NCBI GenBank assembly: GCA_015501595.1
Contig: JADNRX010001229.1
Coordinates: 1-12,363 of the forward strand
From: Hymenopellis radicata
Lineage: Eukaryota; Basidiomycota; Agaricomycetes; Agaricales; Physalacriaceae
Direction of reading: 5' to 3'
Length of the DNA stretch: 12,363 nt
The position numbers were made by a program, and so were the translations under genes. Positions 1 to 7,669 of the stretch are shown here, piece after piece (within the stretch, counting starts at the first letter, position 1; every line of letters begins with the position of its first letter). A model generated the notes under the pieces. The model did not search any database, was not told where the DNA came from, and worked only from the letters and a program-made list of their open reading frames with translations.

Positions 1-292
1 GATTGGAATTGGAGCAGCAGATGCTAACCGTTACTTCGACGCCTTTTTTGAAGACGCGCCTTCGTTTTGGTTCAGCATCTTCGGAAAAGATGAAAGGCAG
101 ATATGAGTGTTCGTAGGTGACTGATTCACTAATACCGCGTCAACAAAGATATGAGGGCGACTGTCAACAAGACTAACGATTCTGTTGACTTTTTCCAAGA
201 ATCCTGAATTTCCTTGGGTATCGACCATTCCTCGGCGTCTTTGACCTCTGCCTTACCTCTTCCAGTTTCTGTTTTCGTTGTGCATTCTGCAT
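1..292 (-). CDS. Unrecognised three-exon gene, 5' part only (runs off left edge)
   Basis: Exons are 292-257, 203-178 and 128-1, and the gene continues beyond the left edge. The start is the ATG at 292-290 (MQNAQRKQKLEE). Intron 1 (256-204, 53 nt) has donor GTAAGG and acceptor ATTCAG. Intron 2 (177-129, 49 nt) has donor GTTAGT, a TTGAC branch and acceptor ATTAG. The phases (0, then 2) carry one open frame through all three exons: a Lys/Glu/Ser-rich N-terminus (DSWKKSTESE), then SYLPFIFSEDAEPKRRRVFK, with a basic PKRRR patch that could be a nuclear signal. The first acceptor and donor decide the frame, because reading straight through the introns meets stops. I do not recognise a domain in the roughly 63 visible residues. 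The gene is divergent from the plus-strand gene at 563. The model is inferred from splice signals only. Confidence 0.55.
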
Positions 293-562
293 AAACCGAA
301 GACTGAGAGTGCCATTGCTCAGTTGCTTGCCGGACATGATGTGGAGAAGAGCTGATTGCGGCGGCGTGCTATTGTTTGCCCGGACATGACTCGTTGATGT
401 GGAGAAGAGTTGATTGCCATTTCCGGCGACGCGCCCTTACTATCACACCATCACGTTGCGTGCCGCCGTCTTGGCCCCGCCTGGCGTGCAAACCCGTCTC
501 TTCGACGTTCTAGACGCCTGCCGCGCATAATTTGTCGACGTCGATCACAGCATCCGTCACCA
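293..562. promoter_or_regulatory. Divergent intergenic region with a duplicated element
   Basis: This region separates two head-to-head gene starts (ATG at 292 on minus, ATG at 563 on plus). It holds two diverged direct copies of one element, at 324-359 and 372-417. Both read GCC(C)GGACATGA, then TGTGGAGAAGAG(C/T)TGATTGC, and the second copy carries an 8-nt insertion (CTCGTTGA) between the halves. A shared upstream element for both genes is an inference; no TATA box is obvious in either direction. Confidence 0.35.
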
Positions 563-1182
563 ATGTCGGATGGGCCAGAGAGTCCCCAGCCAGCGGCAGT
601 GCCTTACCAGGCGTACAGGGTACGAGCCCTCATTCGTGGCTCTGTTCGAGCTCGTCGCTGACCGTAGCGCTGTAGTCCAAGAGGCAGTCGCAGTCGCATT
701 CGCGAAGCGTTTCAATATCGCGGCTGACGCCCAGTGCGTCACCGCCGCCGACAGCGCCTGCCACGAATGTTGTCGGTATTATTGGCTACGACTCTTGGGG
801 AAAGGAAGCCTTCAACTTGGCAGCCAATCAGTCGCCGCCTGCAGTCCCAGTGGTCTTGCTGCAGTCTTCTCCGCCAACGTCGAATGGACTACCTAGTCCG
901 CCAGAGTCGCCTAGCGCGGTTGATGTTCCGGAACCTATGAAGACCCTTTGCGACGACGACAGTAACGAGGATGCTACTCCGATTGAGAATGACGAGCCTA
1001 TTGGCAGTCAACCTCCAACTACTCCCTCCTCACCGACAGCCTCGTCCTCTGGCAGCCCATCTCACGCCAACGAGTCTCTACCCCGTTTAAACACTGGCAC
1101 CCCGTACTCGTCCACCTCCACGTCGCTGGACGCCGCCTCAACTTGGCGCAGTATCCTCTTACTCGGGGCCAGGACACTCTGA
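563..1182 (+). CDS. Pro/Ser-rich unrecognised protein, two exons
   Basis: Exons are 563-619 and 676-1182. The intron at 620-675 (56 nt) has donor GTACGA, a clear CTGAC branch 14-18 nt before the acceptor, and acceptor TGTAG. The first exon (MSDGPESPQPAAVPYQAYR) ends in phase 0 and joins a 168-codon open frame beginning SKRQSQSHSRSVSISR, giving about 187 aa. The protein is low in complexity: an RS-rich N-terminus, a short ordered-looking piece (VVGIIGYDSWGKEAFNLAA), then long Pro/Ser/Thr stretches with an acidic run (CDDDSNEDATPIENDEP). A second intron at about 1102-1152 (GTACTC to GCGCAG) would remove 17 codons in frame. No catalytic motif is visible, so a disordered regulatory or structural protein is only a guess. 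The C-terminus may be wrong, because the G-rich repeat begins at the stop. Confidence 0.5.
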
Positions 1183-1400
1183 GGAGGGAGGTGGTCTTGT
1201 GGAGCGTGGGCTCTTGAGGAGGGTGCTCGCGAGGAGGATGCTGGCTTGAGAAGAGAGGAGTGCTCTTCCGAGGATGGTCTCCCGTGGGATGAGGCGGAGA
1301 GCTCGGGGGATGCGACGTTGAGGAGGGTGCTTGCCTCTGGGGGGTCGCGACGTTGAGGAGGGTCGACTTTGAGGAGGGAGCTTCCTACCCGGCGCTCTCA
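1183..1400. repeat. Degenerate G-rich minisatellite
   Basis: The unit GTTGAGGAGGGTGCT and variants recur at about 1213, 1315, 1351 and 1367. Related GAGGAGGATGCTGG and GAGGAGGGAGGTGG pieces lie in between. Copies are imperfect and irregularly spaced. The tract starts directly at the stop codon of the preceding gene and could be 3' UTR or a large unspliced insertion. Confidence 0.5.
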
Positions 1401-1699
1401 TCGCGCGCGCTGGGACGCGATCTCTTACCGCGACGCCGCCGACACCCATTGCGCTCTCCTTCGCCCGACTTCCACACCTTTGTCCTTCTGCGACGTCCTA
1501 TTCTCAATGTCGTTCACGCGACAACCCTGCCCACGACGAGTCACCGGCGACATTCTCGCCTTACGGCTCCTGTCGTGTCCTGAGCCTTACTTGAACTACA
1601 TAACTATTTACTTAGTCTACATTACTGTACATCTGTTGCAGTCTCGTTAGCACAGTAGACCACGTCGTAAACAGTATCCTACCTTTTTGTATATATCAA
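1401..1699 (+). other. Open but unassigned stretch and 3' flank
   Basis: All three plus frames stay open from about 1370 to 1580. One frame (1370-1594) ends with Pro/Ser-rich sequence (NPAHDESPATFSPYGS) similar in composition to the upstream gene, so this may be a last exon separated by the repeat. No acceptor was good enough to join it. After 1595 the sequence turns AT-rich, as expected of a fungal 3' UTR. Confidence 0.25.
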
Positions 1700-2568
1700 C
1701 TAAATAAACTGGTTTTCCTTCAAAAGTGTTACCGAGTTCAACTCCGAGGTAACAAAATTGTTACCCAGTTTGACCTGTCTTCAACTGCCGGTCAAAAGCA
1801 GTTCAGCTAAGTATAAGATGTTAACACTTACCATGGTCCAAACACTGAGCTCCCAAAACGCGTCGATAACTCGCCGCGTCAAGTCGAAATTTGATGTTGA
1901 ACCCCGCCGATCTAGACATCGAGCATCAGAATCAACAAAGTACTGTATCAAAGACGCTTACCGTGGTACTCAAGCTATCTTGCCAGTTCTAGGGGAGCAG
2001 AATGTTACTTTACAAGGAAACCAAGAGGCAGCTCGCACGCTTACCGAGTCGTTCAAGTCGCCGTTGTCCTGTAAATAGGGTCAGTTCCACACAGAGAAAA
2101 CGAACCGTAACCGATATGGCTTACCGAGAGAGCGGGCAGCGCACAAACAGACTGAAAGGAACAGTTAGGTAGACATACAAACTGAGATGGAATGCTTACC
2201 GAGCGGATTGCGTCCTTGCACATCCACAGAGACCGCCGGCGAGAGCAGATGGAAACGAAATGAACTCAAAGTAGGAACTAGACAAGAAGCAAGATGAGTA
2301 CTTGACGAACACAAGCTCAAGCTAACAACTTACCGCCTTCTTTGGCAAGACAACGTTCGAGTCTGAAAACAGGATGGTAAGCACCAGATTTGCTTGAGGT
2401 GACGGTGTCAAAGAACCGAAGGCTGGACTTGAGGTCGATCAACTCGAAGAGGTTCAAGGGTCGATGACTCTGAGCAGCTGGTGAGCATCGCGACGACGAC
2501 GACCATGGATTTACCTTGATGTCGCCGAACCGGAGTAGAGTGACAACGTCGACCTTTGAAATGTTCAT
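1700..2568 (-). CDS. Unrecognised multi-exon gene with micro-exons
   Basis: Proposed exons are 2568-2515, 2469-2334, 2277-2200, 2151-2125, 2068-2045, 1911-1832 and 1774-1700. Introns are 45, 56, 48, 56, 133 and 57 nt, with donors GTAAAT, GTAAGT, GTAAGC, GTAAGC, GTAAGC and GTAAGT. One frame runs from the ATG (MNISKVDVVTLLRFGDIK) to TAG, about 157 aa. Two exons are only 27 and 24 nt, both phase 1 on each side. Pieces of the product: RPLNLFELIDLKSSLRFFDT, PTLSSFRFHLLSPAVSVDVQ, NFDLTRRVIDAFWELSVWTM. No family is recognised. The 133-nt intron contains a further well-bounded 27-nt candidate exon (1988-1962) that would bring an in-frame TAG. A competing model uses another frame of the 2553-2334 exons. 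Confidence 0.4.
1703..1708 (+). terminator. AATAAA polyadenylation signal
   Basis: A canonical AATAAA hexamer lies in an AT-rich stretch after the plus-strand gene, followed by T-rich DNA. It overlaps the predicted end of the convergent minus-strand gene (stop at 1702-1700), so the two transcripts would overlap tail to tail. Confidence 0.4.
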
Positions 2569-3235
2569 CAGTACACAAGACGATGATGGAGGTGATGAAC
2601 AACTTACCTGATGACGGAGAACTGTCTACGGCCGCGAGGGCCTCGATGAAAGGTGGGCTCAAGGCGTCGAAGATCGAAGGTGTAGTAGCTTCAGGTACTA
2701 GATGAACTCAAGAAGGTTGAAGAAGTTGATGGTGGAAGACTGAGAGTAGTTGGTGAGCATCTCGAACGTACGCTGAAGGCGGTGACAAACATACCTTCGT
2801 GACATTGGGGCGATAGCGACCCCGTATTGAGTGACGGAGTGACCGAGATCCAAGGAGGGTTGAAGTAGTCAAAGTCGAGGTCTTTAGGAGAATAATCAGT
2901 ATATAGACGATAAGAGGACACAGTCAACGAACCTAGCAATCCCGGACTAAGGCATATCCAAGGTTCATGTCTAAGAACAAGTTGTAAGAAAAATTAAGAC
3001 GATAGTGATACGAACATACCTTGAATCAACGAACGAAGCTATCAAAGTCTTGAAGGAAAGTCGAAGTAGGTCTAAGGGACGGTGAGTCATTGAATCAACC
3101 AACATGTCCGACAAGAAAGTTCAACATACCGTGACCTAGGGCCGTCGTCGTTGAGCGGGCTGAGAGCCAAGGAGTCGAACATGTTGAAGTCGTCCAGTGT
3201 GACGAGCCGATTCCGCAGGAGGCAGAGAGAGTCAT
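2266..3235 (-). CDS. Alternative overlapping multi-exon model, diverged exon copies
   Basis: Splice signals continue upstream: introns at 3129-3072 (GTATGT/TTAG), 3019-2971 (GTATGT/TTAG), 2794-2698 (GTATGT/CTAG) and 2607-2554 (GTAAGT/AAAG). Taking exons 3235-3130, 3071-3020, 2970-2795, 2697-2608, 2553-2515, 2422-2334 and 2277-2266, one frame of about 187 aa stays open with consistent phases. Peptides such as DLDFDYFNPPWISVTP and TPSIFDALSPPFIEALAAVD resemble one another and the DDFNMFDSLALSPLN reading of the first exon in its other frame. This suggests duplicated exons. It shares 2553-2334 with the neighbouring model in another frame, so at least one model is partly wrong, or the locus is decaying. 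Function unknown. Confidence 0.28.
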
Positions 3236-3327
3236 CAAACAGTCGAATCCCGACGTCCCGACATCCTGTACAGCGCGCCATACGATGAGCACAAGTTGGA
3301 ACATGACGGGACAGTGAAGACACCTAC

Positions 3328-3492
3328 CCGACGGACATGATGACGAGCTCGCGATCCTGGTGAGGGCGGCAAGACGACGTCGAAGAGACGACTGACGGCG
3401 TCGACATCGTGGTCGTAGTGGGTGGGACAGGCGAGTGAGAGTGGGGGAAAGGAAGAATGAAATGGTGAACACCCATTTCGTCCAGGTTTATA
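3328..3492 (-). promoter_or_regulatory. TATA box, pyrimidine-rich leader and short first exon
   Basis: On the minus strand TATAAA (3492-3487) precedes a C/T-rich leader and an ATG in good context (ACCACGATG, 3407-3405), 85 nt downstream. The first exon (3407-3328) reads MSTPSVVSSTSS and ends at donor GTAGGT; the 62-nt intron ends at TACAG (3266). The exon ends in phase 2, but the next exon is open only when entered in phase 0 or 1. Either the splice is different or a one-base change broke the frame. Confidence 0.35.
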
Positions 3493-3556
3493 TCCGAATC
3501 TATCTCGGGCGAGATCCAGATCTGACGACATCCATTCAGTGGTCATCCGAGGGCTA

Positions 3557-3988
3557 TTACGTCTCTGTTTCCAGGCCCATCCATTTGGCTTTGTCAACCG
3601 AATTCGCGGAATGTCGGAATTCGCGCCACACGTAAGTTGGTGTTTGGAATGTCGTTTGAATTGAAAGCATAAGGAGCCGAACGATGCGGCGGCGATTCGA
3701 GTAATGCTGCAAGCCCAGCTAGGAGAAGTATCAGGTCGTCAATGCGAGGTAGAAGCAACAAGTTGAACACACCTTGAAATTCAACAAGTCCCAAATCGAG
3801 ATTTCGTCAACACGAAAAGACTCCCCAAGGCCAACGCTCGCGGATCCAGATGGTTGTCGTATCCACGTTCTGGAACATGGTAACAGCACCACGTAAACGA
3901 AGAAATCGTAATTGAGCGAAGGAGGGTTCCACGGCGGCGAACTGCTCCAGGCGTTTAAATCACCAGACCGCGCAATCTTCGAATCCAT
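3557..3988 (-). CDS. Unrecognised two-exon ORF
   Basis: Exons are 3988-3773 and 3718-3557. The intron at 3772-3719 (54 nt) has donor GTGTGT and acceptor CCTAG, with a CTGAT branch about 15 nt upstream. Phase 0 is kept, giving 125 aa from ATG (MDSKIARSGDLNAW) to TAA. A moderately hydrophobic stretch (YDFFVYVVLLPCS) lies near residue 30. The second exon contains a basic segment (YSNRRRIVRLLMLSIQTTF). I recognise no domain. It ends about 65 nt before the TATA box of the next minus-strand unit. Codon choice does not discriminate it from chance, so confidence is limited. Confidence 0.3.
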
Positions 3989-4583
3989 GCTGTCACAAAT
4001 AAAGCCTATTCAAAAGCGTCTGCGATGCCGATAAACAAACGGGGTACGCCCCTCGAATGGAAGTCCAATATATCCCGCGTCGCATGCACTGACCAGAACT
4101 GAATTCCAGGGCTCGACCTATTCTGGAATGATTATGCCGCGGATAATCTGCGTCGAGGAGCGTGTTAAAATGAGCGATAAACGCCGCCACGGATTCTCAA
4201 GACAGATGAGGTCCAGCAAAACAAGATCATGAGGGATGGAGGCAAGTGTGTGAGGCCGCGTCAGCGCCGTCCACGTTCCCAGGCTGACGGTCCCGACGCG
4301 ATAAGATTGAGTTTGGAAGGCACCAGAGAGGCTCGTCATAGATAGCAGTAGTCGTATTAACAGGAGCGGAACGAACACCAAGTTGAATAGCACGCGTTTT
4401 GACGCGTTTCCGGCCCCTAGCACCGTCGGGATGGTGAATTGAACAGTAGTAAGAAAAACCCGATTGTTTCAAGCGCGCCAAGGAGTCGGGTATGTGAAAT
4501 CCATTAAAAACAGAAAACGAGCTCGACTTGGTGGTGGTGCAAGTCCAAGTGAGCCCGATCACTCGGCGTTGCCCGAGTCATGA
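3989..4583. other. No gene recognised
   Basis: Several overlapping minus-strand ORFs of 65-111 codons occur here, including a hydrophobic run (LVFVPLLLIRLLLSMTSLS) around 4330-4400. None is supported by a good set of splice sites or by a known motif. I see no tRNA, repeat or mobile-element signature. Confidence 0.4.
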
Positions 4584-5366
4584 CTTGCACTTTCACCACC
4601 ACTTCCCAACACGCGACTCCGAGCTTCGCCGGCAACGACACCGATAATTCTCTTTGTGCTGACCGCGGACCATGCGGGCATCTTGGAGGTGATTGAATAT
4701 AACGTGAACATTGCAGTAAGCTTTTTCATATACAGATATGTAAAGGTTTTCGGCTCACGGTGGTTTAGCTTTTCGAGCTCGACGGGTTGAGAACCCTGTT
4801 CTGCACGTAACGGTGAGCCGCGTGTTCTGGTATGTTCGGAACTTGCGTCCAGGTTAATGGTTATTTCATACACCTCAGGAACATATCGAGACTTCACGAG
4901 CGCTCTTGCGATGAGCGCGGCGCCAGTCATCGATGGCAAGGACGCCTACGACGACTTAGGGAAGCTCTTCAGCGCAAAACGGCCATGGTGCGTAGTCTTC
5001 AAGTTCAATTTCACTGGCCTGATGAAGGCTTGTATCTAGGACTTGTATACCTACTACACCAGCAATTTCTACATCGACACCAATAAAACTGGACTTGCTT
5101 ATGTTTCCTCACTTGCTATGTGTAAGGCCGCAAAAAATTGCGCCCCGGAATCTCCACGTTCTCTCATCTCGAACTCAACTTTCTCTCTGGCGGTTCAGAC
5201 GCCTCCAAGAGCACGCGACGAACGCACGCCAGGTCCAAAGATCTTCAAGTGGATGTTGTTTATCGGAACTTCCACGAGAATGAGCAAGGTACGTAACATG
5301 ATATTGAGCTTCTACTTGTGGTGTGGGACTCGCCATCTCTAGGGTACTGTCGTAAGTGTCGGGTGA
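4584..5366 (+). CDS. Unrecognised multi-exon candidate gene
   Basis: Plus-strand introns with good signals lie at 4716-4768 (GTAAGC, CTCAC branch, TTTAG), 4807-4852 (GTAACG, TCCAG), 4988-5039 (GTGCGT, CTGAT branch, TCTAG), 5122-5198 (GTAAGG, TTCAG) and 5289-5342 (GTACGT, CTCTAG). One frame stays open through the exons between them and ends at TGA 5364-5366. From the first in-frame ATG (4857) it encodes about 108 aa, beginning MVISYTSGTYRDFTSALAM and containing APVIDGKDAYDDLGKLF. The open frame also extends upstream to 4584 without an ATG (LFVLTADHAGILEVIEYN), so the true start is unknown. A second frame is also open through the last four exons. No family recognised. Its 3' end overlaps an antisense model (5633-5260). 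Confidence 0.33.
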
Positions 5367-5633
5367 AGTAAATGATATCAACACTTACATAAAGGTGGCG
5401 GGTTTCCTTCCGCCCAAGGATCTCAATGATGCGAATGCACACTCGCGGACCTTCTCGCTTCGTGAGTTTAATCGTATTCTCACTTGCTGAATAGAAACTA
5501 ACGTCGTCGTTAGCACAAGGAATGAGCGGCATAACACAAAGGTACGTACCTGCTCAGCCATCCTCGTTAATCTTGGCGGCGCCACCGGCGGAGACGAGCT
5601 GTATGGCGACGGTGGCCTCTGTTGAGCCGTCAT
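5260..5633 (-). CDS. Array module copy 7, small three-exon gene
   Basis: Exons are 5633-5550 (MTAQQRPPSPYSSSPPVAPP), 5486-5389 and 5338-5260. Introns are 5549-5487 (63 nt, GTACGT, TTCAG; an excellent CTAAC branch and a second acceptor GTTAG also lie inside) and 5388-5339 (50 nt, GTAAGT, CCTAG). Phases 0 and 2 carry the frame to TAA, 86 aa in total. The middle exon is basic (QVRIRLNSRSEKVRECAFAS). It starts in an ATGA overlap with the stop of copy 6, so it may be a separate gene or the other-frame end of a longer transcript. It overlaps the plus-strand candidate at 5199-5366, and both cannot be fully right. Confidence 0.38.
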
Positions 5634-5992
5634 GTATCGAACTCTTTCTCTCGGCCAAAGTCGCTCAAAATTTCCTAAAGTGCATGTTCAACTTTCGAAG
5701 ACGATCACGACAAGGTAACGTACGTTGCTTTTGTTTGCCGGCACAACGGCCGCGGATTTGACAACAGAATTCTGCGGATCTGGATCGGCTTCGAGCCTTA
5801 AGGGGTCAAAGTCGCTAGCGCGGAGGGCTGACTTTGAAGTGTGGCGTTGCCACCGTGACTCTGAAACCCGGCGTTGAACCTAGAACAATATGATGGATGT
5901 AGGAGTTAGGTGGAAAATCAACGTACCACATTATTCCTCCTTCTCGCGTTGTTGCCCTTGGATTCACGGCAACGTTGAACTTGTCGGAACAT
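5630..5992 (-). CDS. Array module copy 6, small three-exon gene
   Basis: Exons are 5992-5927 (MFRQVQRCRESKGNNARRRN), 5879-5724 and 5674-5630. Introns are 5926-5880 (47 nt, GTACGT/CTAG) and 5723-5675 (49 nt, the conserved GTACGTTACC type ending TTTAG). Both junctions are phase 0, giving 88 aa. The 52-codon middle exon is fully open and carries the shared stretch SDFDPLRLEADPDPQNSVVK; the last exon reads EILSDFGREKEFDT. The start matches copy 2 at DNA level (ATG-NNN-CGACAA-NNNN-AACG), which supports this ATG. It is the best preserved unit. The protein is basic at the N-terminus and acidic in the middle. No known domain. The TGA overlaps the next ATG as ATGA. Confidence 0.45.
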
Positions 5993-6054
5993 GGTCGGGT
6001 ATTGGGCATTATGTTGGGCTGCTCGCAGCCGTGGCGAGGAAGGCGATGAGCGGC

Positions 6055-6320
6055 TTACTTGATGAGGATCCTATGAGTCGGGAAATCCGCCTCTCGTACC
6101 TCTGGGGGTTTATGATTATTTCCTAGTTGGTATGTTGAGCTTTCAAACTTTGGAACGAGAAGGTGACGTACCTTCTCTGATCTCGGAAGCAAACTCATCG
6201 ATTGTATCCCTAGATTCTCGTCGCCCTGAATTCAGAGGGGACGATGCCGTTGACGACGTCGTTCGAGCTTGGTTGAAGCTGGAGACTTGGATGTGACGTC
6301 GAGAAGCGAGTTATGGGGTC
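6055..6320 (-). pseudogene. Array module copy 5, partial
   Basis: The exon before the conserved intron (6171-6123, GTACGTCACC to ACTAG) is open and reads TTSSTASSPLNSGRRESRD followed by TIDEFASEIRE. It joins in phase 1 to NNHKPPEVREADFPTHR and a TAA at 6057-6055. Upstream the same frame has a TAA at about 6325, and no start codon is visible. It lies about 60 nt before the start of the next copy. A truncated or mis-spliced copy is likely. Confidence 0.35.
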
Positions 6321-6640
6321 GAGGAGGCCCTTTCTTGTCGCTGTCTTTCGACCTCACGGCGGTTCAGGCGCTCAAGGCGCTCATAATTCCCTGAACGGTA
6401 TGTTAACCTTTCGCAAAGCGACTAGAACGGTGACGTACCGTTCGTTCCTCGTCCGAAACTGTACCGCGGAGCTAAACCATTGACAGATCCAATCGCTATC
6501 AACTTCCGAATCGGGCGAACATTATGGTTCGAGTTCGCGTGTGGCGTCATTCCTGCTTGCCGACTTGTACTTCATCCTCGAGGTCAAGTACGGAGCCGCC
6601 GTCGTTTCACGAGGATTCGGATTTGTCCATGGAAGCCCTG
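6172..6640 (-). pseudogene. Decayed array module copy 4
   Basis: The conserved intron lies at 6438-6391 (GTACGTCACC to TTCAG). The upstream exon is alignable to copy 2 at DNA level (CACGCGAACTCGAACCAT block), but the module frame holds several stops. The downstream exon in another frame reads NYERLERLNRREVERQRQER, resembling the NFERLWPRERVRYMT reading of the copy near 5670, then meets TAA. Reading of this copy is uncertain. Confidence 0.35.
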
Positions 6641-6778
6641 GTTCCGTCGTTAAGCTACTAATGAAAGAGAGTATGAACAGTGAGTACGTACCTCTTCTTT
6701 CTTTCGCGGATTTCCGGCTCAGGGAACTTGACCAGATCTGGATCTGTGCCGAGATATGTTACTCGCATCCTTTCCCTG

Positions 6779-7130
6779 TTAATCGCCGCCATTTGGAACA
6801 CCACTCTTCCCGGAGTCGACGAGGATGAGCTCGATGTCGACTCTGGAGTTGAGCCGACAAGCGCGCGGGTCGCACGATGCAAGCCGATTTCGAGATACAC
6901 TCGCAGATGACTCGCGTCGTCCTTTGAGCATGGCCTGGCGTAAGTCCCGCATAATTTCCTAAACAGTCATGTTCAACTTTTGAACATGACGACAACTATA
7001 GGTAACGTACCTTAGTTCCTACTCTTGAAATCTTCCTCGTGATTGATTATACTTGTAGATCCGCTTCGCTCTGGAGTCGAATGGGGGAAACTTGTTGGTT
7101 GGATTTACAGTGTGGCGTCGTCGCGGTAAC
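6779..7130 (-). pseudogene. Decayed array module copy 3
   Basis: The conserved intron is present (7010-6959, GTACGTTACC to TTTAG). The downstream exon (6958-6779) is open for 59 codons, beginning EIMRDLRQAMLKGRRES. The upstream exon keeps the module signature (QQVSPIRLQSEADLQV) and then has a TAA stop. The expected ATG-NNN-CGACAA start is reduced to ACGACAAGTCGAACC. This looks like a copy whose first part has decayed. Confidence 0.4.
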
Positions 7131-7329
7131 CGGTTCGACTTGTCGTCGGGCCTAAGACGGCGTCAGCGATGCTGTAACTTGATGAGTGATTGTACTACCA
7201 TTCAAGACGTCTATCTGTGCCGCTGCTGACGGCATAAACGCGAGAGTGGACTCGTTGGTTGATGGCGGTGGTGTGATGTTGATGTTGAACAGTACGTGGC
7301 GTTTGGCGCCAGCAAGACGGAGAGTGATG

Positions 7330-7669
7330 TTACAGAGATGTTGTGGTAAGTCCTATCGCTCTGCGCTGGCGTCCCCTGGGGTTCTTCTTAATTATTTCCT
7401 AGTTTGCATGTTGAACTTTCGAAGGCGGTTGTTGTAAAGGTGACGTACCATGCCCTTAGCCGAGACCGCGGAATTCGTAGCTAACTTCCTCAGATCCAGA
7501 TCGACGTCAAGGTCCAAATGGGGCGAACTCGCCAACGAATGGTTCGAGTTTATATTGCGTGGCGTCGTTTCGTGGAAGTTATGCTTGTTTCTACGGATTT
7601 TTTAGTGCTGAATGGGGTGAATAATGAAGAGTTCACCTTTTTTCTCGGTCGTTCGCTTTGTCGCTGCAT
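7330..7669 (-). CDS. Array module copy 2, small three-exon ORF
   Basis: Exons are 7669-7637 (MQRQSERPRKK), 7583-7449 and 7398-7330. The second intron (7448-7399, 50 nt) is the conserved GTACGTCACC type, and phase 0 is kept across it to TAA, giving about 78 aa. The middle exon contains the shared block SSPHLDLDVDLDLRKLATNS, and the last exon begins EIIKKNPRGRQRRAIG. The first intron is weak. The frame needs an AAG acceptor at 7584; the better CCGTAG acceptor (7591) puts a TAA in frame. The copy may therefore be inactive or joined differently. The ATG lies inside the last exon of copy 1 in another frame. Confidence 0.33.

Noticed and set aside
324..417. Short repeated element considered as a CRISPR-like or inverted structure
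   Set aside because: There are only two diverged direct copies, with no regular spacers, in a eukaryotic context.
1315..1385. G-rich repeat considered as a G-quadruplex element
   Set aside because: The G runs are mostly two or three long and irregularly spaced. There is no four-run motif strong enough to claim.
1749..1768. Inverted repeat GGTAACAA-AA-TTGTTACC considered as a terminator hairpin or transposon end
   Set aside because: It lies inside the last predicted exon. No matching second terminal repeat or target duplication was found, and hairpin terminators do not apply to pol II genes.
4559..4939. A 126-codon minus-strand ORF
   Set aside because: It has no motif. The opposite strand has five consecutive introns with good signals and one continuous frame over the same interval.
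5890..6126. Plus-strand ORFs that contain a repeated CM(F/L)NFRRR reading (also at 5690 and 7410)
   Set aside because: The repeated peptide is the reverse of the conserved minus-strand intron. Its frame is not kept in other copies, while the minus strand has donors, acceptors and conserved exon peptides.
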